DNA of 64,000 nt from positions 5,306,952 through 5,370,951 of the forward strand of contig NC_064543.1 in NCBI RefSeq assembly GCF_023856365.1, written 5' to 3'. Both the position numbers and the translations under genes were made by a program. Each line of letters opens with the position of its first letter. Within the stretch, counting starts at the first letter, position 1. This DNA comes from Brienomyrus brachyistius (taxonomy: Eukaryota > Chordata > Actinopteri > Osteoglossiformes > Mormyridae). Below are positions 24,342-36,135 of this stretch, piece by piece. Under the pieces are notes generated by a model. That model searched no databases. It saw only the letters and a list, made by a program, of their open reading frames with translations, and was not told the origin of the DNA.

Positions 24342-24600
24342 TAGGGTGACCAGATAATCCACGCCAGGGAGGACACTTTGAGCTGCTTCAAGTTTTACAA
24401 ACTACTTTACAAATGAAAGGCTCGTGCCCTTGGCTAAATATTGTAGCTCTGTTATAGGAGACCAATCAGCGCACTGCCATAACTGCTGTGTGCTGATTGG
24501 TGCTAAAGTGAAATCCGGGTCCTGTTAGTTGAATACATGGCTCACAAATCCTGTCCTAGCTCAACGCGTCCTCCCTGACAAAGATTATCTGCTCACCCTA
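24342..24600 (+). mobile_element. MITE with about 18-bp terminal inverted repeats
   Basis: It begins TAGGGTGACCAGATAATCC and ends GATTATCTGCTCACCCTA, which is the inverse with one or two changes. There is no coding capacity. No clear target duplication could be read. A 5' fragment of the same family lies at 6410. The superfamily (hAT-like) is a guess. Confidence 0.7.
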
Positions 24601-24985
24601 TGTATGTGTGCTGCTTGGCCATGGAAGGTGCTCATCTGTGGCCATAATAGCCATAATGTTTACAGTCCTCCTGGGATGGTTTCTTGGATTATACGTAAAA
24701 TGCTAATCCTGACCCGGATCTGGGGAGGATAGTGTGTTGTTCAGGGACATTATGGTTCATTGGGCAAAATGAGGTAAAGCATCACTTACTACCTAAGTGT
24801 TGTTTCAGAAGAAAATGCAAAAGGACCTTTCAAACTTTCAGTGGGTTTAAGTGAACGTCAGGCTTCAGAGTGAACTTCTGTTAAATTCATTATTAACTCC
24901 ACAGTCCTGTCTTGCGGACTTGCTGAACTTCAAGTTCAAATTCCATTTAACTTGGACACAGCCATAGTGCTGAATAGTTGGGGGC

Positions 24986-25500
24986 CTGTGAACCCATGCC
25001 TACCTGCTATCAGCCTGTACCTGTGAGGGCTGTGAGCCTGTACCTGCCTGCTATCAGCCTGTACCTGTGAGGGCTGTGAGCCTGTACCTGCCTGTTATCA
25101 GCCTGCATCTGTGAGGGCTGTGAGCCTGTAACTGGCTACTATCAGCCTGTACCTGTGAGGGCTGTGAGCCTGTAACTGCCTGCTATCAGTCTGTACCTGT
25201 GAGGGCTGTGAGCCTGTAACTGCCTGCTATCAGCCTGTACCTGTGAGGGCTGTGAGCCTGTACCTGCCTGTTACCAGCCTGCATCTGTGAGGGCTGTGAG
25301 CCTGTACCTGCCTGTTATCAGCCTGTACCTGTGAGAGCTGTGAGCCTGTAACTGGCTACTATCAGCCTGTACCTGTGAGGGCTGTGAGCCTGTAACTGCC
25401 TGCTATCAGTCTGTACCTGTGAGGGCTGTGAGCCTGTAACTGCCTGCTATCAGCCTGTACCTGTGAGGGCTGTGAGTCAGTACCTGTGAGGGCTATGAGT
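24986..25500 (+). repeat. Minisatellite, 44-bp unit, about 11 copies, degenerate copies to 25610
   Basis: The unit reads CTGTGAGGGCTGTGAGCCTG then TACCTGCCTGCTATCAGCCTGTAC. Successive CTGTGAGGGC starts at 25021 and 25065 give 44 bp. The variant ACTGGCTACT recurs at 25131 and 25351, so a 220-bp (five-unit) higher-order period is present. Because 44 is not a multiple of three it cannot code a regular repeat. Confidence 0.92.
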
Positions 25501-26607
25501 GTATACCTGCCCCAGCTGTCATCCTGTATCTTGAGTCCTGTGAGCCTCTACTTACCCACTGTAAGCCTGTACCTGCTTGCTGTTAGCCTGTACTCGTGAG
25601 GGCTGTTAGCCTCTGTCAGCAGGTAAATCCCATCCCATCCAAAATATTCCTTTAACTTTGAGCTTCTGATCACGTTGAGGTGCTGGTGTGTTCCTGCCAG
25701 CATGTAGCCTCTTGCAAACACCGGACATGGATGATCACTACACACACAGGCAGGAAGCCTGCATCACCATAAACAAGTGTGTTCACCTTTGTGTTTGCTA
25801 GGTCTAATCTCTTGTCTTTCTACTGGCTGTTAAATAATCACTTTTGAAATGTTCTAGAGACCAGCAGGTCCACTTGCACAGCAATTACATTTTTTGGGAC
25901 ATTTTTGATCACTACCTTTCAGCTTTTAGGCTGCTGGTCACAGATCTTACTAATTCCACACTTTCCTTACCCCAGAGAAGAATCGATCTTTCACTGCATC
26001 GCCCAGATAGATATAGGAACAGCTTGTATCAATTATAATGACAAACCAAAAAAGAAAAGCATTTGTCTGAGTGGGAAAATAACACATTAAACGGTGTATT
26101 CAAGACAGATTTCATCTGTCACCACTCAGCTTGTCTTGGTAAAGTTCCACAGGGATAAAAACTCGTACTAAACAGAGAGCTCACCGTGGCCTGCTCCGGT
26201 ACCTGTGTCCCATCACACAGAAAACAATAGTGAAACATTCTGACTGGATTTTTATAAAGTTTCAAGTTACAGTAATTACAGTGAGTATGAAAGGTACTTA
26301 ATTGTAAATGAAATGTAGATAATTGAATTCCATAAATAGGACACAGAATTTTTCAAAGTGCTACTGTGATAGTTGCTACTGTGTAGCAGGTGTGCATCAG
26401 AATTCTAACGTTTGGAAATGAACAGACACAGACCCATAGACTCGGTATCTATATCTTCGTGGGGGCTCTCCATTCATTTCTTTGAGAAAAACCCTAATCC
26501 CAACTATGGGTAACCCCTACCCAGCCCCAACCGTAACCATACATAACCGAAGAATAGAAGACTTTTTGATTCCCACAATGTACTATACACATGACCGCCC
26601 ATGCGTG

Positions 26608-26619
26608 CGCGCGCACACG

Positions 26620-26670
<51 letters not shown>

Positions 26671-26682
26671 ACACACGCACAC
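26608..26682 (+). repeat. CA dinucleotide microsatellite
   Basis: CGCGCGCACACGCACGCACA is followed by about 20 uninterrupted CA steps and then CGCA-interrupted repeats. It directly abuts a SINE head on its right. Confidence 0.95.
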
Positions 26683-26684
26683 AT

Positions 26685-26762
26685 ATCCAGGGCAGGAATC
26701 AAACCCGCACCCCCAGAGACATTAGGCCACAGTGTTACCCACTGAGCCACCCTGCTGCCCTA
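26685..26762 (-). mobile_element. tRNA-like SINE head next to the CA repeat
   Basis: Read on the minus strand it gives GGGCAGCAGGGTGGCTCAGT, GGGTAACACTGTGGCC and a B-box-like GGGTTTGATTCC. Only the head region is recognisable. Confidence 0.6.
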
Positions 26763-28027
26763 ATTATAATATCATCTGAAATGTTTTTGTACATTTTTAG
26801 ATGTGTGACATGCATTGTCAGTCAGGCCTGTGGAGCTTGTATGAATTTATAACAAATTCTTTGTGGGCCAGGAGGTGCTAACGAAGGTCTCTGATGCTCC
26901 CTGCATATCATGCTCTTGTTAGCAGACTCAGTATTATCTATTCAAATAAGCTGCACTGCAGGGGCCAACATGATAATCCTGCAGTATCTCAGCTCTGTAG
27001 CCGTAGCAGGATTATCCCCCGTCAGCATCGAGAAATCGCGGACCTTCCTGCCAAAGCCGACTGTACGTTAAATATCCATTTATGTGCCGTTCAAATTCCT
27101 GTACATGACAGCTGACATTATACTCACATTTTACTATAGTAACCTCATGGTACAAGAAAATATGCATGCAGATAATTTGATGAATAACGATATTAAGCTT
27201 TAAAGTGTAAACATAAAAACTTGGCATCTATAATGTATCAATCAAATTTAATCCATCCATCCACCCACCTATGCTACACTAGAACCATCCATCTTCCAAA
27301 TACTCATCCAGTAGCCAGAGAAACCCCTAGATCACCTTTTATCTGTCAGTTAATTGCACAGCTATGTAAAATTTATGCTGACTCTCCTGTATTTCAGTTC
27401 TGGACACAAATACTTTGGATCTGTCTGTCAAATGTGTCACTCCTATGGGAACCACACTGAGGTTTACTTGAGTCTCAAGGTCCCATCTTGGCTGTGAGAG
27501 GCTCCACAGAGCCAGCGAACGGCCTCGTTTAAAGCTGGTGCCGCTGTTTGGTGTCCGCCGAGGGAGACAGCCTCTCAGATGTGTCTGTGTGTCGGACCGG
27601 CGCCGGCCTGCAAGTACAGTGGACCGGCCTCTGTGGAAGCAGAGCCTCACCAAGCCGGAGGTCTGTCTGCTTCTGGCCTGCTCTGCTTCAAAGCCCCAGA
27701 CACTGAACCATCTTCAGCTCGAATATCGTCCTTTCTGCGGAAACATGGGAGCCAAGAACTAAGGAGGTTTAATGGGGGCGGCGTTCAGCACGGCGATGAT
27801 GTGCTGGAGGGTTTTAGCGGGAGGCAGAGGGAGCATGACGACTTCCTCAACTAACAAGCTCATTCCCCAAAGAGGAATTTGCAGGGGTAGAGCCTGATTT
27901 CCAAAGTTATACCTGTGATTTCTCTCATTTGTTCAGTGAGAAGAGAAGAACACTCATATCACTTCACATAGCAGAGGTCACGCAGGGAAGGCCCCATGTC
28001 CATGTGATTGGTTATCTACATTCATAA

Positions 28028-28309
28028 TTGTTCTTATTTGCAGTGGTGGAGCCCTCTCCCACAGCACTGTAAGCTTGTTCTTATTTGCAGTGGTGGAGCC
28101 CTCTCCCACAGCACTGTAAGCTTGTTCTTATTTGCAGTGGTGGAGCCCTCTCCCACAGCACTGTAAGATTGTTCTTATTTGCAGTGGTGGAGCCCTCTCC
28201 CACAGCACTGTAAGCTTGTTCTTATTTGCAGTGATGGAGCCCTCTCCCACAACACTGTAAGCTTGTTCTTATTTGCAGTGGTGGAGCCCTCTCCCACAGC
28301 ACTGTAAGC
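28028..28309 (+). repeat. Tandem array, 47-bp unit, six copies
   Basis: Units start at 28028, 28075, 28122, 28169, 28216 and 28263, each reading TTGTTCTTATTTGCAGTGGT then GGAGCCCTCTCCCACAGCAC TGTAAGC. Copies differ by only one or two bases, so the array is young. Each unit carries TTCTTATTTGCAG, a good 3' splice-site match, and 25 bases later GTAAGC, a good 5' splice-site match, on the same strand as agbl1. Confidence 0.95.
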
Positions 28310-30844
28310 ATCATGCCGTATGGTAATCCTCACTCCTCCTGCAGCTCTTTGTGTCTCTGCCATCCTATGGATCACTTGCATTGGAGATAAAAGATTTGTC
28401 ATTGGGGAGCGGTAATGTGCTAAGCTGTGGCGTTCAATACGCAGATAATGGACAGTGGCAGACATTGTCTCAGGTTGATCAATATGGCCCCTGTGTGACT
28501 GGATAGTGTTTCATTGCTTCAGAATAGGCAGAGCTTTTAATCTCTCGCCAGCTGTCTTTTTCCAGTAGAAAAAAGGAAAAAAAACAGAGAAAATGCTTTT
28601 TACTTAGGAATCAGTATGTGGTTTGAGGTGAGCTCTGCTCTCCGCAGATTCAAATGAAGATCGGACTGCTCTCCTTTTCACAGCAGCCTTCAAACTCTTG
28701 CACTCAGAGCCAGGACGTGCCTCGGGAGAGTTTGGCGTGTGCTCCACTGAGAATTTCTGTCTTATTATGTCTTCTGTCTTATTTTTAATTTTGGCTCATT
28801 TCATCTCTACTTCTGTAATATACCTTTGTGCCTGTAATAGGGCTGCTTTGTGAGTGTTAAGCGAAATTATATGAAATTAGTGCTTCTAGCTTGAGAAATA
28901 ATGGATGGGGAAAAAAAACCATCCATTTACTGCATGCTCATGTGTGGCCTGAGTTTTCTAGCTCCTTGAGATTTTAAAGGCATCTAAACTAAAATAAAAG
29001 CTTAGGACACCGGACACACGTGAGCGTGCAGTAAAACTACCTTTTCCCTGCTACGACAGCATGGTCTGACCTTCCGCTCCATGCGAAAATGGCACCATAC
29101 TTTCGGGTCTTAGAACGTGAAAAGGATTCTTCAGGATTGTGTCAGGCTTTATTTTTCGTTTAGGTCGGCACTTAAAAATGCTATGAGCAATTAGTACTTC
29201 CCTGCTTGAGTGTTGCTCCCCCATACATATAAAAGTGCTATGAATAACATGGCAATACCCAGTCTGCTGAGAGATCCTTCAGAAGGAAACACTGTCTAAC
29301 CACACACCTGTCACCCTTATTAGGAAGTCAGGCCCAGCCCCCACCTTTTCTTACTCATCACTGCTCCCCTCCGGAGCCACCTACCGGCACAGAATCGGCT
29401 CATCAGGGCCAGGTCAATAGCCATCCCGTCAGGCTTTGGTCACCGTGGTGAAAGGCGCCTTGGGGGCCGAGTAGCCGGCCCTAAAATGAGAGCCTGTGAA
29501 ATAATTTCCCGGGGTGACATCTCGCGTCAGCATGTCTGGCCGTGTCTGGGGCATGCTGCCGTGTGGCGTAATGACTCTGTGAGTCATACAAGAAGAGCCG
29601 TGGGCTGTGTTCACACGCGACTCGCCGTACAGATGAAAAGAAGGACAACTGAACTGGACTCATTTTAATAGCATATTTAATATTTTCCAATAGCCTATTG
29701 TGTAACCATATGTCCCCAAATTAGGGTTAGCCGACTGAAGCTATGGTTAAGGTTACAAACAAAACTTGTTTTTGTGATTATTCAGGGCCCGTGTATAAGG
29801 GGAAATACAGGTTAACGCAATTTCATAGCATTTTTCATATGTTCCAATCGCTCCCCAATACGTTCCTCAAGTAGAAAAGTCTATAGGAAAAATATAAAAC
29901 GTTTACTTGAACTTTACATTTTACCATATTAGTAGGAAACCACATGGTAATCACTTGTTGTTTCCTAGTAAAAAAAAGAGAGAATGCTTTCAAATTATTC
30001 TGATGAAAGACATATGATCTCAGTACATTCAGTTGGTTTAGTTAGACATGAGAAAATTCATGTTATGTTCTCAGAGCACAAACTGAATAAGGATGTTTCC
30101 TTTTCAAATATTTATTCAGCTTGTGTAGAACCACTGTCCATGATTCAATTTAGTTTATTCAAAGAATTATGCATAAAAAAATAATACTGTCAAAACATCA
30201 ATTAATATGTATTGTACGTCAATGTAGAACTTATATGTTTGCAAAAATATTGTTTTTACATGAATGTAGGACGTATACAGTATGACTAATGACACACATG
30301 TTGGATGATGCAGAAATATCTTACGTATTTTAAATTAATTATATGATTTGGGTAAAATGTAAAACTTATATAAAGTATTATTTTAAAATAAAGTTTCTCC
30401 ACTGAACCCTCTTACCACCCAGTTTTATAGACATTACAAATGCAGTTACACAAACAACTTAAAAGATGCCTTTGTGCAAGAAGATGGTGTCCCTCAGGGA
30501 AGCGATTCAAAGACCCAGCTGACAGAGGTGTCGGTGCTGTGAGTGGGCCTGAATCAAGCCCGGCTTGGGCACACTGTTCGGTGCGACACACCTTTTAAGC
30601 TGGCCTCTTCATTTCTGCCAGATTTCATATATAAATCATTATGCTTGGTCTTGTGCTTTCACGCGATCAATGACTACTGCTAGCAATTGCGATGGGTAAC
30701 AAAAGATTTTCTCAGTGCGATCATCATTTCTCAAGCGAAAAAAAACTAGTGACCAGAACTATAGATATGTACACTTCATCCTACCATTATCCGACCCTCT
30801 GTATAACCAGTGGGTTGATTCCCAGCAACATTACGTACTGCATC

Positions 30845-31262
30845 CCTAGCACTAATCTTAACACTCACAGCAACACTAACACTAACAGCAACCCTAACAC
30901 TCATAGCAACACTCACAGCAACCATAATACTAACAGCAACACTAACACTCACAGCAACTGTAACACTAACAGCAACCCTACAACACTCACAAAAACTCTA
31001 ACACTAATAGCAACACTAACACTCACAGCAACCATAATACTAACAGCAACACTAACACTGACAGAAACCGTAACACTAATAACCGCACTAACACTCACAG
31101 AAACCCTTACACTAATAGCAACACTAACACTCACAACAACCCTAACACTCATAGCAACACTCACAGCAACCCTAACACCAACAGCAACCCTAACTCTCAC
31201 AGCAACCCTAATCCCAATCCTAGCTCTGACACTCACCCTAGTTCCTGCCCTAACTGTTGCTG
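30845..31262 (+). repeat. Degenerate telomere-variant array (AACACT/AGCA/ACCCTA)
   Basis: About 415 bp are built from short words such as CTAACACTCACAGCAACCCT and CTAACACTAACAGCAAC. The basic step is 6 bp and derives plausibly from CCCTAA, with 12- and 18-bp compound units. It reads as Thr/Leu/Asn-rich open frames but has no other coding sign. A poly(A) stretch follows at 31276. Confidence 0.85.
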
Positions 31263-31545
31263 TAATCCAAGTCCAAAAAAAAAAAAAAACACAAAGCAAA
31301 AGATGTGAGTTTGATGAAAGAACACCAAGTCATGATATCATCTGTCCTCCCCGAGTGACACAGAGAGGGAAGGTGAGGACAGGTTTGCAGGAGGTGTGGT
31401 GGGTTAGTAATGGAGGGCACAGGAAGTGAGGAGTGAGCTGGACCATTCTGCACTGTGCTAGCTTGTCGGGCGATAAACATGCTTGGGCAGCTAGATCCCT
31501 CAGATACGCGTGAGGCCCCTGACGCGGTGCAACCTCTCCTCCCAG

Positions 31546-31804
31546 CTCCTTTGTGGATGACGAGCCGCCATGCTTGGAGGAGATAGAGTACCTGAACGCA
31601 AGCTGCAAGGAGCACATGGTGGGCACGCTGGATGCTGAGGTGGACGGCAACGGGCCGGGCTCCGATGAGGATGAGGAGCTGCAGCGGCCGGAGAGAAAAT
31701 CACGCCTCATCCCCTGCTTCATGCACCGGGCCTCCCTGGACACTCTGAGCCAGAAGCGAGGTTCACGGCAAGCCACGGATATCTCAGGCCAGCTCTTCAG
31801 TTAG
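31546..31804 (+). CDS. agbl1: agbl1 last coding exon, acidic C-terminal tail and stop
   Basis: After the Asn codon shared with the previous exon, 85 codons read SFVDDEPPCLEEIEYLNASC, pass an acidic patch (GSDEDEE at about residues 44-50 of this exon), and end DISGQLFS with TAG at 31802-31804. The acceptor is CCTCTCCTCCCAG. The opening EPxxLEEIEY resembles the acidic element after the catalytic domain of AGTPBP1 (EPRFLEEVDY), so the exon assignment is firm. The later half is not recognisable. Such tails are variable in the family and no function is claimed. Confidence 0.9.
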
Positions 31805-32078
31805 CGGGCCACGCTAACATCGCTAATCGCTGTGTTCACCTCCCACTCCCTCTGCGAATTGTGCACAGATGGGACTTGGGGTGTGGCCTGTCACTTTTAT
31901 TTAAAACACATTTCTATTATACTTCTTATGATTCTTGGAAAGCGCCCGTTACACTGTTAAACAACCATAAGTGAAGAAACATTTAACACTTAAGTTGGTT
32001 CAGTTTATCGAAAATGTTATACATATAATTTTTAAAAAAGGGTAAAACAATTTATTGAGCTTCTCAGAAAGCCTTCAA

Positions 32079-32084
32079 AATAAA
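32079..32084 (+). terminator. Candidate polyadenylation signal AATAAA for agbl1
   Basis: This is the first AATAAA downstream of the stop codon, about 275 bp after it. A second AATAAA at 32371-32376, followed by a T-rich stretch, is an equally good candidate. Transcript data would decide. Confidence 0.4.
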
Positions 32085-32520
32085 TAGGTATAAAATGTAT
32101 GGGGTATATGTAGGGATATTTGTATGAGGAGTGCTGTAACACTTTTACCTGCCTATGTGCACTTTTGTCCTTATATATAAGTGGTGAGGGGAGAAAGACT
32201 ATGAAACAGGTATAATTTCATTTCATTTAAAGACTGTCTGACTGCAACAGAGAGGCTGTTTACTCTGAAATGTGTCCGGCGAACTGCACATACAGGTATA
32301 GCCACAAAAATTTAGAAGACCTACCTACATTGTGTGAAACTGTTGAACGAAGTCAGTGATCGAATTGCCCAATAAAATATTTATTTATCTTTTTTTGTTG
32401 TGTATTTTTTAACAACATTGAGCTAAACCATGTGGCAGCGCCTCTGGGGGTATTTGCATGCCAAGACATGTGAAATGGTAAAAATGAAGGAATCACATGA
32501 TTTATGCATGTCCTCCAATG

Positions 32521-32946
32521 GCTGTGTCCGAATTCAGGGGCTGGACCCTTCTAAGGCTGCATCCGAAGACCAAATGCATCACAGCAGTGCAACAGGGCTG
32601 TCCCATTTCGAAGGCTCTTTCAAATGCGATCTACAGTAGAAATGCATCCTCTTTTTTCCAAGTCACGAAATATCCATCCAATGGAAACTTTGCAGCCCAA
32701 CATATCCCAGGATTCATAGGGCAGAGGTAAAGTGAGTGTGCCCTGGCTAGACAATACGAGTAGCACCTCATGATTTAAGGGTACGGATGGAAGCAGCTGG
32801 TGACGTAAATAGGAAATTTTCCATAGGCCAGGCTGCCCCATTTGACAACGCTTTCTGTTCGACCTTGGAAGAACGCAGCCTACAAAGGCTACACCTTCAT
32901 GGACCATGTCCTTTGAAGGATGCAGCTCCGGAATTCAGATGCAGCT
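32521..32946. mobile_element. Fold-back MITE (about 425 bp)
   Basis: The left end CTGTGTCCGAATTCAGGGGC is mirrored at the right by TGCAGCTCCGGAATTCAGAT. Internal words such as CTTCTAAGGCTGCATCC and GCAGCCTACAAAGGCT also pair across the element. It is probably hAT-like; no target duplication could be fixed. Confidence 0.65.
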
Positions 32947-33856
32947 CATGATTACTGGTTCAGTGGGAGATCCTCATGTTAACATTTACCTGTATATGAA
33001 CAGTATATGTACCACATGGACACAGAAATACATTCACAGGTGTGCGTTGCATGTTATATTCTCGGTTAGCTCCCTTTAAAAATTCGCTTAACGATCCGAA
33101 CCCACGGGTCATCAAAACTATACAGTAGCAATTTTTATTGTAATTTTACTTTTTTTTCCTTATTTTTTTTTTGTTTCTTCCATGTTTAAGCATCTGTTGA
33201 TGGAAGACTGCTAAGCCTGTCGACTCGCACACAGAAAGAGCTTCATGTCTTGGTTTTAGCTTCCCCGAGATTGACTTTCTCAGCCCGGAGAAGCATCTCT
33301 CTTCCAAACGACCAGTCTATCTTTTTATTTCACCGTGGGATTGGCCTTTGGTGGCTTAGTGAGGAGTCACCATTTTCAGACCTCTTGGAACCAATTTCCT
33401 TTACAGAAAGGTTGTCTAATTACATACTGCAGCTGCAAGTACAGTAACATTCCAGGGAGCTTCTACTTCAATTGAATTTTCCGAGTTTAACCCTAATTAT
33501 TCCCTTGCTCCCCACAAAAGCAGTTCACCCCATTATCACCCAGCTGCCCATTGTCGGCAGAAGCTGACTGATCTGTAACAAGATCCTGATGTTGCCAAAT
33601 TAGTACATACCTTTTCACATCTCGTGCACAAGCACGTGGCCTCAAAAGGCCTTGAACCAACAATTAACATTTAACACAGAGTTTTGCAAGTGTGACCTCT
33701 TTTGATGTGTGTAGCATATGACTGGCCTCATTAGGCGATGGTCCATTCGTGAGCAGAAATGAAAATATCTACATAACTGATTCACTGTGTCCGTAGACTG
33801 CAAATGATGATGATTTAGTTTTTCACCTTTGTGAAAAAGGAAGGTCCATCTGTCCA

Positions 33857-33960
33857 CTCATCCATCCATCCATCCATCCATCCATCATTAAACTTCCTAT
33901 GCCGATCAGGGTCGTTGTGAGACCTGGACCCTATCCCATGTAGCTCAGGGCACCATGTTG
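33857..33960 (-). mobile_element. 3' fragment of a GGAT-tailed SINE
   Basis: CATCCATCCATCCATCCATC is followed by TTCCTATGCCGATCAGGGTC and CCTATCCCATGTAGCTCAGG, the reverse complement of a SINE 3' end. The head is missing. Confidence 0.55.
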
Positions 33961-34981
33961 CGGGACACTATGTACTGGAACAATTGTAGTCAAATAATTT
34001 TATTAGATTTTCCCATCCCGGGACAAAAGATCTCAATCCATGTTTATATCATAAACTGTTCCACAGACCAGGGGACAGTTTTTGTAATATTTACAGCTTC
34101 AACAATTTTATTTACTGGAGGATTTTCAAAAGCACCATCCTCTGATCAAAGACTTAATGGTGGGTTAGCTTAGATGACTGGCCAAAGCTATTTGTGCCTT
34201 TGTCATTTAACAGCTATACTCATACCCAGATTTACATCATCTAAAATACATTTAAATTTATGGTCTAAGGCTTATTCAGTTATCTTGATGAATTTTTGTA
34301 GCGTGGATATTCAAATACTTCCCAAGAAAAATAATCACAAGACCAGTTATAAACCCATCGATCATGTTGTACTTCCCCTGTATTTGAAAAGCCTCACTTA
34401 AACCGTCAAACCTGCAGCACAATGAATCCATCAGTTGTATTCTTGATGTGAGTATATAATCCAAATCATTCTAGTGTACAACATCTGTTAGTTGTGTGAC
34501 GTAGGCAAACTAAAGACAAATAATGATTCATCTGACGTGCAGATCCAACTGCTATGCAGTAGATCTGCAGGTCAACTTATTGAGCAGTGGGCGCTTCCTT
34601 ATTGGCTCTCACATTTAGCAACATGACCCATGTGACCCATCTCCCTTTCTGCCGCACAGTCATTAGCAACAGGATGTTAGCGAAGCTGGAGAGGATCTAA
34701 AATGCATTTTATGAATAGGATTTTAAAGGCAGTGATGTACTACCCCCTCACTACTCCAGCAGGTGGCCAAAGTCATCGCAGATAAGAGCAGACAAGGGGA
34801 AAAAGGAGCAGCTTCCGGATGATATACGGAGCCCAGCGTTATCTGATTAGTCAGGAAGCAACATTAATTTCCACGCGAAAGATAAGACCTGTTTGCACAG
34901 GCCATTATATGAACATTTTTATATTGATGCTTTTGCTGGGCCTCACAGGAAGCTTAAAAACAGAGCGGAGGGGGCATCGCT

Positions 34982-35004
34982 GGGGGGGGGGGGGGGGGGG
35001 GGGG
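34982..35004 (+). repeat. Poly(G) tract, 23 nt
   Basis: Uninterrupted G23 preceded by ATCGCT and followed by CTGGTATCTGG. Confidence 0.95.
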
Positions 35005-35461
35005 CTGGTATCTGGAGAAGCTAAAAGAAAAAGAAAACTCCTTCCTGTGACTGTATAATCGCTGTATATATTAAAAGGTGTTGTATGACTTTTAGAATAG
35101 ACCCTGACGTGTAAGGCTTGAAGCACCAATTTTCTAAGGATAATTCCCTTCACGGCACAAACCAGGAAACATGCCATTAATATCTTTTAAACATGAATGT
35201 TATCAAGAGAGAATCTTTTATTTATTTATTTTTTGGTAAAGCGAGAAACAGCTGCACAGGAAGGTAGGAGGGGGCCACGGCAGACCCCCAAGTTTACCAC
35301 CCATGCAATACTGAACAGATGCCGTTCAAGCTAACAAAGAAGTCAGTGATTCCTTCATAATATTCCGTCACAGTTCTGATATTCACTCAGACCCAGTCCC
35401 TGCTTCTACAGCCTTAAACACCCCCCCCCACCCCAGCCAATCAACAACAAAAAGTCCCAGC

Positions 35462-35640
35462 CCAGAAAGTAAAAATCCAGACCAACCAGCTGACCAACCA
35501 GTACTCAACTGGTTGGTTGAACTTTGCAAAACCTTGGTTTGGATTTGTATTTTCTGGACCAGAACTTTCCATCCCTGGATGGAATGCTAAAGGATCATGC
35601 ACATCACGCCTGGGGCCCCAGTTTTATATATACTATATTC
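35462..35640. mobile_element. Fold-back MITE, copy 1 of a dispersed pair
   Basis: CCAGAAAGTAAAAATCCAGA at the left pairs with TTTGGATTTGTATTTTCTGG at the right, with a palindromic centre ACTCAACTGGTTGGTTGA. The core and the following AGGATCATGCAC..CTGGG match the copy near 42458. A partial third arm (TTGGTCTGGATTTTTACATTCTGG-like) lies at about 35658-35690. Confidence 0.7.
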
Positions 35641-35901
35641 AAATTTTACATATAATCTTGGTCTGGATTTTTACATTCTGGAGGTTCAGTATCCAAGGTT
35701 ATATTGCCGTTGTGATGCATTATCACAAGATTAAAGTGCTCTGGGTGGTTAACCTCATAGCAACTGATTCTGGGCCAGATCTGCCTGCATCTCCTTAAAT
35801 CTGGGTGCCAGTGATATTCAGGCAGGTGAGTCCGAACCATAATGATTACAACTGATGTGTATACACTCTGAAGATCCGGGGCATATTCGCCTGACCATAT
35901 A

Positions 35902-36120
35902 CAGTGCTCAGCATAAATGAGTACACCCCCTTTGAAAAGTACGAATGTAATCAGTAGCTCAATGAACAAAAGAATAACTTCCAAAATTTTCACAAGGCTG
36001 AGTTTTATTGAACACTTGTTTAACTCCATAACATGAAATTAAGGTTAATAATATAACTTAGATCACAAAATCTTCAGTTTTACTCAAATTGGTTGAAGCA
36101 AAAATGAATACACCCCGCAA
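35902..36120 (+). repeat. Left IR/DR arm of the Tc1 element
   Basis: It contains the outer transposase-binding direct repeat at 35902-35929 and the inner one at 36102-36116, both centred on ATGARTACACCCC. It ends just after the transposase stop codon side. Confidence 0.8.
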
Positions 36121-36135
36121 CAAAAAGTACTACAT

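Larger units (their letters stand above)
24284..31545 (+). other. Last agbl1 intron, 7.3 kb
   Basis: The donor is GTAAGC and the acceptor is CCTCTCCTCCCAG. Inside are a MITE (24342-24600), a 44-bp array (24986-25500), a CA repeat with a SINE head (26608-26760), a 47-bp array (28028-28309), a telomere-variant array (30845-31262) and poly(A) at 31276-31289. The rest, including 28400-30690, shows no gene. Confidence 0.85.
31805..35461. other. Region after agbl1 without a recognisable gene
   Basis: Beyond the polyadenylation candidates, this stretch holds only the MITE at 32521, a SINE fragment at 33857 and the G23 run. No open frame with splice sites or family likeness was found. Confidence 0.7.

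Noticed and set aside
26494..26745. Open frames rich in His-Thr or Val-Cys
   Set aside because: They are translations of the CA microsatellite.
28028..28309. CRISPR-like direct repeats
   Set aside because: The 47-bp units are contiguous with no unique spacers, in a vertebrate intron; they are a tandem repeat. The same applies to the 42- and 44-bp arrays.
30692..31429. A 245-residue Thr/Asn-rich open frame
   Set aside because: It is produced by the telomere-variant repeat array and has no signal outside it.
31330..31776. Minus-strand open frames of 148 and 121 residues
   Set aside because: They run antisense to the last agbl1 exon and its intron edge; the plus strand has the family match and the splice site.
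3872..31804. Assignment to agtpbp1 (CCP1) instead of agbl1
   Set aside because: Not fully excluded. The [20 protein letters not shown] wording and VKETLWQ read closer to AGBL1, so that name is used, with the paralogue kept as the alternative.
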